This document shows, piece after piece, positions 16,577 through 26,298 of a stretch of DNA of 56,578 nt. A program made the translations under genes and the position numbers. The stretch spans positions 1 to 56,578 of the forward strand of contig NZ_AQQR01000024.1 of NCBI RefSeq assembly GCF_002210095.1. The letters run 5' to 3'. Under the pieces are notes generated by a model. The model saw only the letters and a program-made list of their open reading frames with translations. It had not been told where the DNA came from and did no database searches. Position 1 is the stretch's first letter. Each line of letters opens with the position of its first letter. The stretch comes from Marinibacterium profundimaris (lineage in GTDB: Bacteria; Pseudomonadota; Alphaproteobacteria; Rhodobacterales; Rhodobacteraceae).

Positions 16577-18199
16577 ATGACCGCCCCCACCCGCATCCTC
16601 ACCAACGCCAAGATCTGGTGCGGCCTGACCGAAGGCTTTGCCGAGGCGCTGGCCATTTCCGGCGACAAGGTGCTGGCCACCGGCACGGCCGAAGAGATCG
16701 GCGCCATGGCCGGACCCGAGACCGAGATCACCGATCTTGGCGGCAAGCTGGCCACGCCGGGCCTGAACGACGCGCACCTGCACCTGCATCTTTACGGGAT
16801 GAACCTGCGCCAGCTCGACCTGCGGCCCCATCACGGGGTCACCACGGTCGACAAGATCCTCGAGATGGTGAAGGCCGCCGCCGAGGCCACCCCCCCGGGC
16901 ACCTGGATCCTTGGGCGCGGCTACGACCACGACAAGCTGGAGGGCTTCCGCCATCCGCACAAGTCCGAGCTGGACAAGGTCGCGCCGGATCATCCCGTGA
17001 TGCTGACGCGCGCCTGCGGCCATACCTGCGTGGTCAACTCCACGGCGCTGGAAATCGCCGGGATCGGTCACAACACCCCCGATCCGCATGGCGGCAAGAT
17101 CGGCCGCGACCCCGGCGAGCTGAACGGGCTGCTGTGGGAAAACGCCCGCTTCCCGGTGCAACAGGCCCTGCCCGACGTCACCGCCGAGGACTACGCCGAC
17201 GCGATCTCGGCCGCCGGTGACATGCTGCTGAGCCTTGGCATCACCTCCTGCATGGAGGCCGGCATCGGCCTGGCCGCCGGCCTGCCCGAGCTGCGCGCCT
17301 ACCAGATCGCGCGCAAGGACGGGCGGCTGAAGGTCCGCGTGGCCGGCACGCTGATGGGCGACCTGGAAAAGAACCTGCTGGATGTGGCCTATGAAGAGGG
17401 CCTCGTGACCGGCGCGGGCGACGACATGTTCCGCATCGGGCCGGTGAAGATCTTCACCGACGGATCGGCCGGCGCCGGCACGGCGTGGATGACCCGCCCC
17501 TATTCCAACGACGAAACGAACTACGGCGTGCCCTGCCTCACGCCCGAGGAATGCGACGAACTGGTGATGAAGGCCCACAAGATGGGCTACCAGATCGCGC
17601 CCCATGCCATCGGCGACGCCGCGATCGGCATGGTGCTGGATTCCTACGAAAAGGCCTATGCCGAGATGCCCGATCCCGACCGGCGCCACCGGATCGAACA
17701 TTGCGGCTGGCACACGCCCGAGCAGCTGGAGCGGATGCAGGCGATGGGCGTGATCCCGGCCGGGCAGCCGTCGTTCCTGTATTTCTTCGGAGACGGCTAT
17801 TTCATGTGCCTGGGCGAAGAGCGGCCGCATCACTGCTATCCGTTCAAGACCTGGCTGGACGAGGGGCTGCACCCGTCGGCCTCCACCGATTGCCCGGTCA
17901 CGGACCCCGATCCGTTCCCCTGCCTTTACGCCATGACCGCGCGCAAGTCCGACACCGGCCGGGTGCTGGGCGACGGGCAACAGCTGTCCATGGCCGAGGC
18001 GCTGCATCTTTATACATACGAGGCCGCCTACGGCGTGCACGACGAAGAGCGCAAGGGCCGTCTGATCCCCGGGCAGCTGGCGGATATCGCGGTCTTCGAC
18101 ACCGACTTCTTCGAGATGGACACGCCCGAGCAGATCCTTGACGCCCAATGCCTGCTGACCATCCGGGGCGGCGAAACCGTGTTCGAACGGGGGGCCTGA
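16577..18199 (+). CDS. Amidohydrolase family protein, YtcJ-like
   Basis: This 540-residue amidohydrolase of the YtcJ (Amidohydro_3) type has the metal site NDAHLHLHL near residue 65, KIFTDGSAGAGT (metal-bridging Lys region), PHAIGDAAI, IEHCGW, and the terminal Asp in STDCPVTDPDPF. Enzymes of this family hydrolyse N-acyl, lactam or ester bonds; the substrate is unknown. ATG 16577 is chosen because GGAAAG lies nine bases upstream; ATG 16562 lacks a site. Its stop overlaps the permease start (TGATG). It has no signal peptide, so it is cytosolic and acts after uptake. Confidence 0.87.
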   Translation: MTAPTRILTNAKIWCGLTEGFAEALAISGDKVLATGTAEEIGAMAGPETEITDLGGKLATPGLNDAHLHLHLYGMNLRQLDLRPHHGVTTVDKILEMVKAAAEATPPGTWILGRGYDHDKLEGFRHPHKSELDKVAPDHPVMLTRACGHTCVVNSTALEIAGIGHNTPDPHGGKIGRDPGELNGLLWENARFPVQQALPDVTAEDYADAISAAGDMLLSLGITSCMEAGIGLAAGLPELRAYQIARKDGRLKVRVAGTLMGDLEKNLLDVAYEEGLVTGAGDDMFRIGPVKIFTDGSAGAGTAWMTRPYSNDETNYGVPCLTPEECDELVMKAHKMGYQIAPHAIGDAAIGMVLDSYEKAYAEMPDPDRRHRIEHCGWHTPEQLERMQAMGVIPAGQPSFLYFFGDGYFMCLGEERPHHCYPFKTWLDEGLHPSASTDCPVTDPDPFPCLYAMTARKSDTGRVLGDGQQLSMAEALHLYTYEAAYGVHDEERKGRLIPGQLADIAVFDTDFFEMDTPEQILDAQCLLTIRGGETVFERGA

Positions 18200-19137
18200 T
18201 GCTCAACGTCATCGCGCAGCGTCTGGTCCTGTCGGTTCCCGTGCTCTTCGGGGTGCTGCTGTTCGGCTTCCTGCTGATGCAGATCGTCCCCGGGGACCCG
18301 GCCCTTGTCGTCGCCGGGCCTTCGGCCACTCCCGACGTGGTGGCGGCGATCCGCGAGGAGATGGGGCTCGACAAGCCCGTCCTGGTGCAGTTCTGGTCCT
18401 ACCTGGAGCGGATGGCGCAGGGCGATCTCGGCCGCTCGATGATCTCGAACAAGGCGGTGACCGAGGAACTGGCCGCAGCACTTGGCCCGACGCTGGAGCT
18501 GATGATCGGGTCGATGCTCTGGTCGGTGCCGGTGGGCATAGCCATGGGGACCCTGGCCGCCGTTCTGCGCGGCTCGCTGGTGGACCGGGCGATCATGGCG
18601 CTGTCGGTCGCGGGTGTCTCGCTGCCGATCTTCTTCATCTCGCTGGTGCTGATCCAGTGGCTGGGCGTCACCTATCCGATGTTCACCTTCATCGGCCGGC
18701 CCGGGCCCTGGTACACGCCCGAAGGCTTCAACGGGCTGTTCCTGCCGGCGCTGTCGCTGGGTCTGATCCTGATCGGGCCGGTGGCGCGGATGACGCGGTC
18801 CTCGGTGCTGGAGGTGCTCAAGCTCGATCACGTGCGCACCGCCCGGGCCAAGGGTGTCTCGGAAACCCGGGTGATCCTGGCCCACGGGCTGCGCAACGCG
18901 CTGATCCCGGTGATCACGCTTGTGGGTCTCCAGGTGGGTTACCTGCTGGGCGGCGCGGTCGTGACCGAAACCATCTTCTCCTGGCCCGGTCTCGGCCGGC
19001 TTGCCGTGGGCGCCATCCTGTCGTCCGATTTCACCGTCGCCCAGGGCACGATCATGCTGTTCGCGCTGGGGTTCATCACCGTGAACCTGATCGTCGACAT
19101 TCTCTATTCCCTGCTTGATCCGAGGGTCCGGAAGTGA
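18199..19137 (+). CDS. Dpp/Opp-type ABC transporter permease (DppB-like)
   Basis: The 312-residue permease begins with an N-terminal TM helix (RLVLSVPVLFGVLLFGFLLM), the DppB-typical IVPGDPA, and five further TM helices. The EAA loop TARAKGVSETRVILAHGLRNALIPV and the final helix ending LDPRVRK complete the family pattern. It pairs with the next gene to form the inner-membrane channel of a peptide/nickel-class importer. Start ATG overlaps the amidohydrolase stop by one base. Confidence 0.92.
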   Translation: MLNVIAQRLVLSVPVLFGVLLFGFLLMQIVPGDPALVVAGPSATPDVVAAIREEMGLDKPVLVQFWSYLERMAQGDLGRSMISNKAVTEELAAALGPTLELMIGSMLWSVPVGIAMGTLAAVLRGSLVDRAIMALSVAGVSLPIFFISLVLIQWLGVTYPMFTFIGRPGPWYTPEGFNGLFLPALSLGLILIGPVARMTRSSVLEVLKLDHVRTARAKGVSETRVILAHGLRNALIPVITLVGLQVGYLLGGAVVTETIFSWPGLGRLAVGAILSSDFTVAQGTIMLFALGFITVNLIVDILYSLLDPRVRK

Positions 19138-19139
19138 CC

Positions 19140-20051
19140 ATGACAACAGCCAACGCGGCCCCGCCCGCCGAGCCGATCGAAGACGCCGACCAGGTCACCG
19201 CCCCCGCCCGCGCCCACTGGTTCCGCCGCCTGCTGCGCGACCGGGCCGCCGCGCTGGCGCTGGTGACGCTGGCGTTGATCATCCTGGGCGCCCTCTTCGC
19301 GCCGCTGCTGGCCACGCACGACCCGGCGTCAAACTCGCGCTCGATCATGACGCCGCCGATCTGGTCCCCCATGGGAGAGGCCGGCCACTGGCTCGGCACC
19401 GACGGGCAGGGCCGCGACATCTATTCCCGCCTTCTCTACGGCGCGCGGCTGACCCTGCTGATCGGCTTCCTGGCCGTGGGCCTGGGCGGCTTCATCGGCT
19501 CTCTGGTCGGCCTGCTGTCGGCCTTCAACGAACGCATCGACCCCTGGATCATGCGCACCATGGACGTGCTGCTGTCGTTCCCCGCGATCCTGCTGGGCCT
19601 GGCGCTGGTGGCGGTCATGGGACAGGGCGTGATTCCGGTCATCATCGCGCTGTCGGTGTCGTCCATCCCCGATTGCGCCCGCGTCGCCCGCGGCATCGCC
19701 ATCGGCGTGATGAAGCAGGAATTCATCGAGGCCGGCCGCGCCGTCGGCCTGTCGAACATCCAGCTGTTCAAGCGCTACCTCGTGCGCAACGCGATCTCGT
19801 CGATCATGATCTTCATCTCGCTGCGCTTCGGGCAGACCATCCTGATCGGCGCGACGCTCTCGTTCCTTGGCCTGGGCGCGCGCCCGCCGGCCGCGGAACT
19901 GGGCATGATGGCGTCTCAGGGGCGCGAGTTCCTGCTCTTTGCCCCGCATATCGCGGTCATCCCCTCGGTGGTGATCTTCATCATCGTGCTGTCGGCCAAC
20001 GTGGCCGGAGATGCGCTCCGCGACGTGCTAGACCCGCGCCTGCAGGCCTGA
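19140..20051 (+). CDS. Dpp/Opp-type ABC transporter permease (DppC-like)
   Basis: The 303-residue second permease has a cytoplasmic N-terminus, a TM helix at about residue 38, the DppC-typical WLGTDGQGRDIYSRLLYGAR, and the EAA loop EAGRAVGLSNIQLFKRYLVRN split across the expected position. It ends GDALRDVLDPRLQ. ATG 19140 follows GGAAG; a GTG at 19134 overlapping the previous stop is an equally possible start. It partners the DppB-like protein. Confidence 0.92.
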   Translation: MTTANAAPPAEPIEDADQVTAPARAHWFRRLLRDRAAALALVTLALIILGALFAPLLATHDPASNSRSIMTPPIWSPMGEAGHWLGTDGQGRDIYSRLLYGARLTLLIGFLAVGLGGFIGSLVGLLSAFNERIDPWIMRTMDVLLSFPAILLGLALVAVMGQGVIPVIIALSVSSIPDCARVARGIAIGVMKQEFIEAGRAVGLSNIQLFKRYLVRNAISSIMIFISLRFGQTILIGATLSFLGLGARPPAAELGMMASQGREFLLFAPHIAVIPSVVIFIIVLSANVAGDALRDVLDPRLQA

Positions 20052-20052
20052 G

Positions 20053-20130
20053 GCCGGCAGGACGCGCAACAAGACCAACAAAAACAACAACAAGACCAAA
20101 AAGAACCACCACTCGACCAACAAGGAACAC
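20053..20130 (+). promoter_or_regulatory. A/C-rich intercistronic leader upstream of the binding-protein gene
   Basis: From about 20066 to 20130 the plus strand is almost only A and C (repeated CAACAA, GACCAA, CCACCA units), in sharp contrast to the GC-rich surroundings. It would be an unstructured RNA segment just before the ribosome site of the solute-binding-protein gene. CA-rich stretches in this position are translation enhancers and GcvB-type sRNA targets in enteric dppA/oppA mRNAs. Whether the same holds here is inference. Confidence 0.5.
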
Positions 20131-20135
20131 ATGCA

Positions 20136-21719
20136 ATGAGAACGAAGACCAACAGGATACGCGCGGGCCTCGGCATCGCCACGGCCGTGGCACTGGCCCT
20201 GCCCGCCGCCGCGCAGGAACTGACCATCATCCGCAACCAGGACAGCAACCACTACGACCCGGCCCGCACCGCGGCGCTTTCGGGGTCCGAGGTGCTGTTC
20301 ATGCTGGCCGATACCGTCGTGGGCCTTGACGAGGACATGTCGACCATCGTGCCGCACCTGGCCAGCAGCTGGGAGGTCTCGGACGACGGCCTGGTCTATA
20401 CCTTCACGATCCGCGACGACGTCTCCTTCTGCGACGGCAAGAAGATGACGGCCGAGGACGTGGCCTATTCGCTGAACCGCTGGTACGACCCCGAGACCAA
20501 GTCGCCGGTCCGCTGGCGCATGGGCGACGTGAAATCCATCACCGCCCCCGACGACACCACGCTGGTCTACGAGCTGAACGCCCCGCATTCGGAGCTGCTT
20601 TATCAGCTGGCGCAAAGCTTCGGCTCGGTCGTCGACAAGGAAACCGTCGAAGCGCTCGGCGCCGATTTCGGCGTGACCGGCTTCAACGGCACGGGCCCGT
20701 TCTGCTGGGACAGCTGGACGCCCCGCGACAAGATGGTGCTGACCCGGCACGAGGGCTACAACTGGGGCCCCGCCAACTATGAGAACACCGGCCCCGCCCA
20801 GGTCGAAAAGATCACCTGGCAGATCGTGCCCGAGGCCGCGACCCGCACCGTCGCGATGCTGACCGGCCAGGGCGAGGTCTCTCCCTATGTGCCCTTCATC
20901 GGTGTCGACAAGCTGCGCCAGGCGCCCGGCGTCGAGATCGTCGAATCCGACCAGGCGTTCTGGACCAACTACATCGGCTTCAAGATCACCAAGGACATGG
21001 TCGACGACATCAAGGTCCGGCAGGCGATCAACCTGGCCGTGAACCAAGAAGCCATGGCAGAGGACCTGTTCTTCGGCGAGGTCGAGCCGGCGTTCTCCTA
21101 CATCTCCTCGGGCGCTCTCGACTGGGACGAGTCCCTGGACGACAAGCTGCTGACCTACGATCCCGAGAAGGCCGCCGCCCTGCTGGACGAAGCCGGCTGG
21201 ACGCTGAATTCCAACGGCGTGCGCGAAAAGGACGGGGTCGAGCTGGCGCCGCTGGCGATCACCTTCACCGGTGAATGGCAGCAGACGGTCGAAGCCGTGC
21301 AGGCCGACCTGCTGAAGGTCGGGATCAAGCTGCAGATCGAACCGATGGACGCGACCGTCTACTGGGGCAAGTCGGCGACCGACGAGTTCGACATGTATGT
21401 CATGGGCTTCCCCTATGTCTCGGCCGGCGACGCGCTGAACCTCTACTTCCGCTCGTCGAACATCCCCACGCCCAACCGGATGAACTACGACGATCCGAAG
21501 ACCGACGAGCTGCTGCTCACCGGGTCGCATGCCACCAGCGATGCCGACCGGGCGAGCGCCTACGGCGAGGTCCTGGCCACGGTGCATGACGAGGCCATCT
21601 GGCTGCCGGTCTACCACAAGCCGATGCAGATCGCCGTGTCGGACAAGCTCAAGCCCTTCGAGGCGCACAACATCTACGGTGCCGGGCTCTACAAGGGCCT
21701 GCAGCTGGGCTTCAAGTAA
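20136..21719 (+). CDS. Dpp/Opp-type periplasmic solute-binding protein
   Basis: This 527-residue family 5 extracellular solute-binding protein has a signal peptide (basic start, then LGIATAVALALPAAAQE with cleavage near residue 26). Family segments are DPARTAALSGSEV, LASSWEVSDDGLVYTFTIRDDV.F, YDPEKAAALLDEAGW and a C-terminal WLPVYHKP. It captures the substrate, perhaps a peptide-like or amide compound matching the two amidohydrolases, for the DppBC-like channel. The order (permeases first, binding protein third) is less common than binding protein first. An AAGGA site precedes ATG 20136. Confidence 0.92.
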   Translation: MRTKTNRIRAGLGIATAVALALPAAAQELTIIRNQDSNHYDPARTAALSGSEVLFMLADTVVGLDEDMSTIVPHLASSWEVSDDGLVYTFTIRDDVSFCDGKKMTAEDVAYSLNRWYDPETKSPVRWRMGDVKSITAPDDTTLVYELNAPHSELLYQLAQSFGSVVDKETVEALGADFGVTGFNGTGPFCWDSWTPRDKMVLTRHEGYNWGPANYENTGPAQVEKITWQIVPEAATRTVAMLTGQGEVSPYVPFIGVDKLRQAPGVEIVESDQAFWTNYIGFKITKDMVDDIKVRQAINLAVNQEAMAEDLFFGEVEPAFSYISSGALDWDESLDDKLLTYDPEKAAALLDEAGWTLNSNGVREKDGVELAPLAITFTGEWQQTVEAVQADLLKVGIKLQIEPMDATVYWGKSATDEFDMYVMGFPYVSAGDALNLYFRSSNIPTPNRMNYDDPKTDELLLTGSHATSDADRASAYGEVLATVHDEAIWLPVYHKPMQIAVSDKLKPFEAHNIYGAGLYKGLQLGFK

Positions 21720-21739
21720 CTTCAGGGACATCCCCGACT

Positions 21740-21761
21740 GGGTCGCCCTCCGGGGCGGCCC
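21740..21761 (+). terminator. Intercistronic hairpin (partial terminator or RNA stabiliser)
   Basis: GGGTCGCC, a six-base loop, GGCGGCCC form an eight-pair stem with one G-U pair, 20 bases after the binding-protein stop and 24 bases before the next start. There is only a weak T tract (CCCTTTCC). It probably stabilises the upstream binding-protein message or attenuates downstream expression. Confidence 0.45.
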
Positions 21762-21785
21762 CCTTTCCCCGCAAGGACCGAATTC

Positions 21786-23234
21786 ATGACCACCACCGTC
21801 ATCCGCAACGCCGCCTACATCATCGCATGGGATGCCGAGGCCGACAGCCACACGCTGCTGCAGGGCCAGGACATCGCCTTTGACGAGACCGGCATCCTTC
21901 AGGTCGGCGGCCGCTACGACGGCCCCGCGGACGAGGAGATCGACGGCTCGGACCGCATGGTCAGCCCGGGGCTGGTCGACATCCATTCCCACCCCTCCTC
22001 CGAGGCCATGAACAAGGGCATGCTGGACGAGCTGGGCTCGCCCGGCCTGCGCATGTCCTCGCTTTACGAATTCATGCCGCTGTTCCGCCCCGACGGCCAG
22101 GGCACGCCCTTCGCCGTCAAGACCGCCTATTCCGAACTGGCGCTGTCGGGCGTGACCACTCTGGTCGATCTGTCGGTCGCCTATCCCGAATGGCTGTCGC
22201 TGGCCGAGGCCTCGGGCCTGCGCGTCGTCATCGCGCCGATGTACCGCTCGGCCCGCTGGTATACCGACACCGGCCATTCCGTCGATTACGAATGGGCCGA
22301 AGACGACGGGCGCGGCGCCATGCAGGTCGCCATGGACACGATCGACGCGGCCACCGCCCATCCCTGCGACCGGCTGACCGCCATGGTCGCGCCCAGCCAG
22401 ATCGACACCTGTTCCGAGGCACTGATAAAGGACAGCTATGCCGAGGCCGAGAAGCGCGGGATCAAGATGCAGATCCACGCCGCGCAATCCATGGTCGAAT
22501 TCAACGAGATCACCACCCGCCACGGCATGACCCCGATCCAGTGGCTGGACAGCCTCGGCGTGCTGACCGACCGCACGATCATCGGCCACGGCATCTTCCT
22601 CAACGACCTGCACCCCTGGCCGGCCTGGCCCGATGGCGCGGATTTCGAGATGCTCAAGGCCTCCGGCGCCGCCGTGGCCCATTGCCCGACCGTGTTCCAG
22701 CGCCGCGGCGTGACGATGCACACCTTCGGCAAGTACATCCGCAATGGCGTGCCCATGGGCATCGGCACCGACACCTATCCCCACAACATGCTGGAAGAGA
22801 TCCGGCATGCGCTGATAAATTCGCGCATCACCTCCAAGAACGTCTACGACCTGCGCACCACCGACGCCTTCGACGCCGCGACCGTGGGCGGGGCGAAGAT
22901 CCTGGGCCGGGACGACATCGGCAAGCTGGCGGTGGGCTGCAAGGCCGACCTCTTCATGGCCGACATCCGGCATCCGGCCATGCGCCCGCTGCGCGATCCG
23001 CTGGCCTCGCTGATCTATGTCGCCGCCGAACGCGCGGTGACGGACACCTTCGTCGACGGCGCCGGGCTGGTGCGCGGCGGCGAGCTGAAGACCTTTGACC
23101 TGGATGCCGCGCTCGACGGGCTGGAAGACGCGCAGCGCCGGGCCGAGGTGGAATTCCAGCAGCTCGACTTCCGCGACCGCACCCATGACCAGGCCGCGCC
23201 GATCAACTACGCACCCGCCAAGGAACCCTCATGA
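21786..23234 (+). CDS. Amidohydrolase family protein (TrzN/SsnA-like deaminase type)
   Basis: This 482-residue protein has [10 protein letters not shown] (first two metal histidines) near residue 66, KMQIHAAQS (third His), IIGHGIFL (His), and [16 protein letters not shown] (metal Asp), matching the SsnA/AtzA-like branch of amidohydrolases that deaminate or dechlorinate ring compounds. The substrate is not readable. The C-terminal sheet ([16 protein letters not shown]) is intact. It overlaps the next ATPase gene by four bases, so it is embedded in the importer operon. Confidence 0.87.
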   Translation: MTTTVIRNAAYIIAWDAEADSHTLLQGQDIAFDETGILQVGGRYDGPADEEIDGSDRMVSPGLVDIHSHPSSEAMNKGMLDELGSPGLRMSSLYEFMPLFRPDGQGTPFAVKTAYSELALSGVTTLVDLSVAYPEWLSLAEASGLRVVIAPMYRSARWYTDTGHSVDYEWAEDDGRGAMQVAMDTIDAATAHPCDRLTAMVAPSQIDTCSEALIKDSYAEAEKRGIKMQIHAAQSMVEFNEITTRHGMTPIQWLDSLGVLTDRTIIGHGIFLNDLHPWPAWPDGADFEMLKASGAAVAHCPTVFQRRGVTMHTFGKYIRNGVPMGIGTDTYPHNMLEEIRHALINSRITSKNVYDLRTTDAFDAATVGGAKILGRDDIGKLAVGCKADLFMADIRHPAMRPLRDPLASLIYVAAERAVTDTFVDGAGLVRGGELKTFDLDAALDGLEDAQRRAEVEFQQLDFRDRTHDQAAPINYAPAKEPS

Positions 23235-24220
23235 CAGCGACCCCGCTTCTTGACGTCCGCGACCTGGCCATCGAGTTCAAGACCGAGGGCGGCGCCGTGC
23301 GCGCCGTCGACGGGGTCAGCTTCTCGGTGGACCGGGGCAAGACCATCGGCATCGTCGGTGAATCCGGCTGCGGCAAGTCGGTGACGTCTCTGGGCATCAT
23401 GGGGCTGATCCCCACGCCGCCCGGCCGCTATGCCGGCGGCGAGGTCCTGTTCGAGGGCCGCGACCTTCTGAAGATGTCCGCCCAGGAGCGGCGCGGGCTG
23501 CGCGGCGGACGGATGGGCATGGTCTTCCAGGAGCCGATGACATCGCTCAACCCGGTCTACACGATCGGCGCGCAGATCATCGAATGCCTGAAGGCCCACG
23601 GCATGCGCAACGCCCGCGAGGCGCGCGACCGTGCGGTCGAACTGCTGGATCTCGTCCGCCTGCCCTCGCCCTCGTCCCGCGTCGACGATTATCCGCACCA
23701 GCTTTCAGGGGGCCAGCGCCAGCGCGTGATGATCGCCCTGGCGCTGGCCAACAACCCCGACCTGCTGATCGCGGACGAGCCCACCACCGCGCTTGACGTG
23801 ACGATCCAGGCGCAGATCCTCGACCTGATGCGCGACCTGTCGGACCGCACGGGGGCCGCGATCATGCTGATCACCCACGACCTCGGCGTCGTGGCCGAAA
23901 CCTGCGACGACGTGGTCGTCATGTATGCCGGCAAGGTCGTCGAACGCGCCCCGGCAAAGGACCTCTTCGACGGTCCGATGCATCCCTACACGCTGGGTCT
24001 CATGGCCGCCGTGCCGCGGCTGGATACCGATGCCGACCGTCTCGAAACCATCCCGGGTGCTGTTCCTCCGCCCTGGGCCATGCCAGCGGGCTGCCGATTT
24101 GCCTCGCGCTGCCCGCTGGCGACGGACCAATGCCGCCAGTCGCCGCCGCCCCTGCGCGAGATCGCCACGAACCGTCTTGTCGCCTGCTGGCGCGCCCCCA
24201 TCGAGGAGATCGCCGCATGA
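23231..24220 (+). CDS. Dpp/Opp-type ABC ATPase (DppD-like)
   Basis: The 329-residue ATPase has Walker A GESGCGKS near residue 42, Q-loop [12 protein letters not shown], signature [15 protein letters not shown], Walker [15 protein letters not shown]-loop THDLGVV, and the oligopeptide-family C-terminal extension with Cys residues ([14 protein letters not shown]). It should dimerise with the next gene product to power the importer. Start overlaps the previous stop by four bases. Confidence 0.93.
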   Translation: MTATPLLDVRDLAIEFKTEGGAVRAVDGVSFSVDRGKTIGIVGESGCGKSVTSLGIMGLIPTPPGRYAGGEVLFEGRDLLKMSAQERRGLRGGRMGMVFQEPMTSLNPVYTIGAQIIECLKAHGMRNAREARDRAVELLDLVRLPSPSSRVDDYPHQLSGGQRQRVMIALALANNPDLLIADEPTTALDVTIQAQILDLMRDLSDRTGAAIMLITHDLGVVAETCDDVVVMYAGKVVERAPAKDLFDGPMHPYTLGLMAAVPRLDTDADRLETIPGAVPPPWAMPAGCRFASRCPLATDQCRQSPPPLREIATNRLVACWRAPIEEIAA

Positions 24221-25296
24221 AGCCCAATGTCCTCGATGTCTCCGGCCTGACCAAGCACTTCACCCTCGGAGGCGGCCTGTTCGGCCGCAAGAAGGGTGTC
24301 GTGCAGGCCGTCTCGGATGTCTCCTTTTCGGTGGCAGGGGGCGAGACCCTGGCGATCGTGGGGGAATCCGGCTGCGGCAAGTCCACCACCGGGCGCGCCC
24401 TGCTGCGCCTGCTGGAGCCCACCTCCGGCTCGGTGAAGCTGGACGGAGAAGAGGTCACCGGCCTCTCGCCCGGCCGGCTGCAGGCGTTGCGGCGCAACAT
24501 GCAGATGGTGTTCCAGGACCCCTTCGGCTCGCTCAATCCCCGCATGACCGTGCGCGAGACGCTGATGGAGCCGCTGCTGCTGCACAATGTCGCCACCGGC
24601 AAGCGCGCCCACGAGGCCACCGCGCGGCTGCTTGAAACCGTCGGGCTGGCGGCCCATCACGCCGACCGCTATCCGCATGAATTCTCGGGCGGGCAGCGCC
24701 AGAGGATCTGCATCGCCCGCGCCATCGCCACGCGGCCCCGGCTGATCGTCTGCGACGAGCCGGTCTCGGCGCTCGACGTGTCGGTCCAGGCCCAGGTGGT
24801 GAACCTGCTGCAGGACCTGCAACGCGAATTCGGCATGGCCTATGTCTTCATCTCGCACGATCTTTCGGTGGTGCGTCACATCGCCGACCGCGTGGCCGTC
24901 ATGTACCTTGGGCGCGTCGTCGAAGAGGCGCCTGCGGCGCAGCTCTTCGCCGATCCGCGCCATCCCTACACGCGCGCCCTGATCGAGGCCGCGCCCCGGC
25001 CGGTGCCCGGCCTGCGCATCGCCGCCGAGCCGCCCAAGGGCGAGGCGCCTTCTGCGCTGAACCCCGGCCCCGGCTGTGCCTTCGCGCCCCGCTGCCCCCT
25101 GGCCACCGATCTCTGCCGGACGACGCGCCCCGCGCTGGAACCGGCCGGCGCGGCGGGCCGGGTCGCCTGTCACCATTCCGAAACCGCCGCCGGGCTTTCC
25201 GTGGCCGAGGCACCGCCGCAATCGCCGCAACTGGCCGCGCGGCTGGCGGTCATGGCCAGGGCCCGCGCCGCGCAGGCCAGCGGAACCCCGGCATGA
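24217..25296 (+). CDS. Dpp/Opp-type ABC ATPase (DppF-like)
   Basis: The 359-residue second ATPase begins [15 protein letters not shown]. It has Walker [11 protein letters not shown]-loop [14 protein letters not shown], signature [14 protein letters not shown], Walker [18 protein letters not shown]-loop SHDLSVV and the Cys-rich extension [14 protein letters not shown]. The [13 protein letters not shown] insertion before the first helix is typical of DppF/OppF. ATG 24217 overlaps the DppD-like stop (ATGA). The C-terminus has an extra Ala/Pro-rich tail of about 35 residues. It is the last gene of the operon and convergent with the FkbM gene. Confidence 0.93.
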   Translation: MKPNVLDVSGLTKHFTLGGGLFGRKKGVVQAVSDVSFSVAGGETLAIVGESGCGKSTTGRALLRLLEPTSGSVKLDGEEVTGLSPGRLQALRRNMQMVFQDPFGSLNPRMTVRETLMEPLLLHNVATGKRAHEATARLLETVGLAAHHADRYPHEFSGGQRQRICIARAIATRPRLIVCDEPVSALDVSVQAQVVNLLQDLQREFGMAYVFISHDLSVVRHIADRVAVMYLGRVVEEAPAAQLFADPRHPYTRALIEAAPRPVPGLRIAAEPPKGEAPSALNPGPGCAFAPRCPLATDLCRTTRPALEPAGAAGRVACHHSETAAGLSVAEAPPQSPQLAARLAVMARARAAQASGTPA

Positions 25297-25308
25297 GCAC
25301 GCCGGGGT

Positions 25309-26163
25309 TCAGACGCCCCCGAAGGTCATCCCCGCCGGCAGTGCCACCGCGTCCTTGCGGTAGAACACGTAGGTCGGCGCGATCCACCTGAACGCCCTGT
25401 CGTCGCCCGGCGTATCCAGCGGCCCAAGCGCCAGCGCGCCGGTATCCGACCTCAGCAGCGCGCGGGCACCGCCCCAGTCCGGGCCCAGGATCGCGGCAAG
25501 GTCGTCCACCCCGGCGTAACATTCGCACAGGATGACGCGCGGCGGCTCTTCGGACAGAAGCCGCGCGGCGCCCCGCAGCACCGCGTGTTCGGCCCCCTCG
25601 GCATCGATTTTCCAAAGATCGCCGGCACTGCCGTTGTCGAACACCTGGTCCAGCCGCGACGTGCGGACCGTCTGCCTCCGCAGCCTGTCGCCGAACACCT
25701 TCGGGAACTGCGCCACCTGTTCTGCCGACAGCGTATGACCCTGGTTGTGGCTTTGCGACAGGATGATCTCGGCCATGCCATCGCAATCGCTCAGCGCGAT
25801 CCCGTGCACCTCGACCGAGGGCACCGCCATGGCCCGCAGACGGTCGGCCAGGCTTGCCACCGGCTCGAAGGCGATGACCCGCGCGGCGCCCAAAGACAGC
25901 ATTTCCAGCGCCGTCATGCCGATGTTGGCCCCGATATCCAGGCAGACATCGCCGTCGCGGACGAACGTTTCGAACAGCTTGTGATCGATATCGGCCTGCG
26001 GATGCGGCAGCCCGGTCAGCGCCCGCAGCACGTACCGCACCTCGTGCGGGTTGGAGAGGTCGAAGGACACCTCGTGACCGCAGATCTCCATCCGCAGGGG
26101 CCCCCTGTAGGAAATGCTGCCTTCAAGCTCGGAAACGTCGTTCAAGACCAGTCCCTTCCGCAT
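25309..26163 (-). CDS. FkbM family methyltransferase
   Basis: This 284-residue protein has SAM motif I VCLDIGANIGMTALEM near residue 75, ARVIAFEPVASLADRL (post-I acidic residue), and the FkbM-typical DLWKIDAEGAEHAVLRGA near residue 187. Members methylate hydroxyls of sugars and natural products. The N-terminal region (SYRGPLRMEICGHEVSFDL) may be a small accessory domain. ATG 26163 is chosen over a TTG three codons upstream. It stands alone, convergent with the Dpp-like operon. Confidence 0.85.
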   Translation of the reverse strand: MRKGLVLNDVSELEGSISYRGPLRMEICGHEVSFDLSNPHEVRYVLRALTGLPHPQADIDHKLFETFVRDGDVCLDIGANIGMTALEMLSLGAARVIAFEPVASLADRLRAMAVPSVEVHGIALSDCDGMAEIILSQSHNQGHTLSAEQVAQFPKVFGDRLRRQTVRTSRLDQVFDNGSAGDLWKIDAEGAEHAVLRGAARLLSEEPPRVILCECYAGVDDLAAILGPDWGGARALLRSDTGALALGPLDTPGDDRAFRWIAPTYVFYRKDAVALPAGMTFGGV

Positions 26164-26298
26164 ACCGCCCAAATCACGTGTACGGATTGCGGGTGCCTGT
26201 CTATCGGCGCGGCGTCAATGCCCTGAAGGCGCACGGCACGGGACAGTTGTAGCGGCGACCGGCCCTGCGCGCGGGCCGCCGCCTTCGGTCGCGGCGCG

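Noticed and set aside
20028-23186. 1052-residue minus-strand frame
   Set aside because: Long antisense frame caused by high GC codon use over the binding protein and amidohydrolase genes; it has no family pattern.
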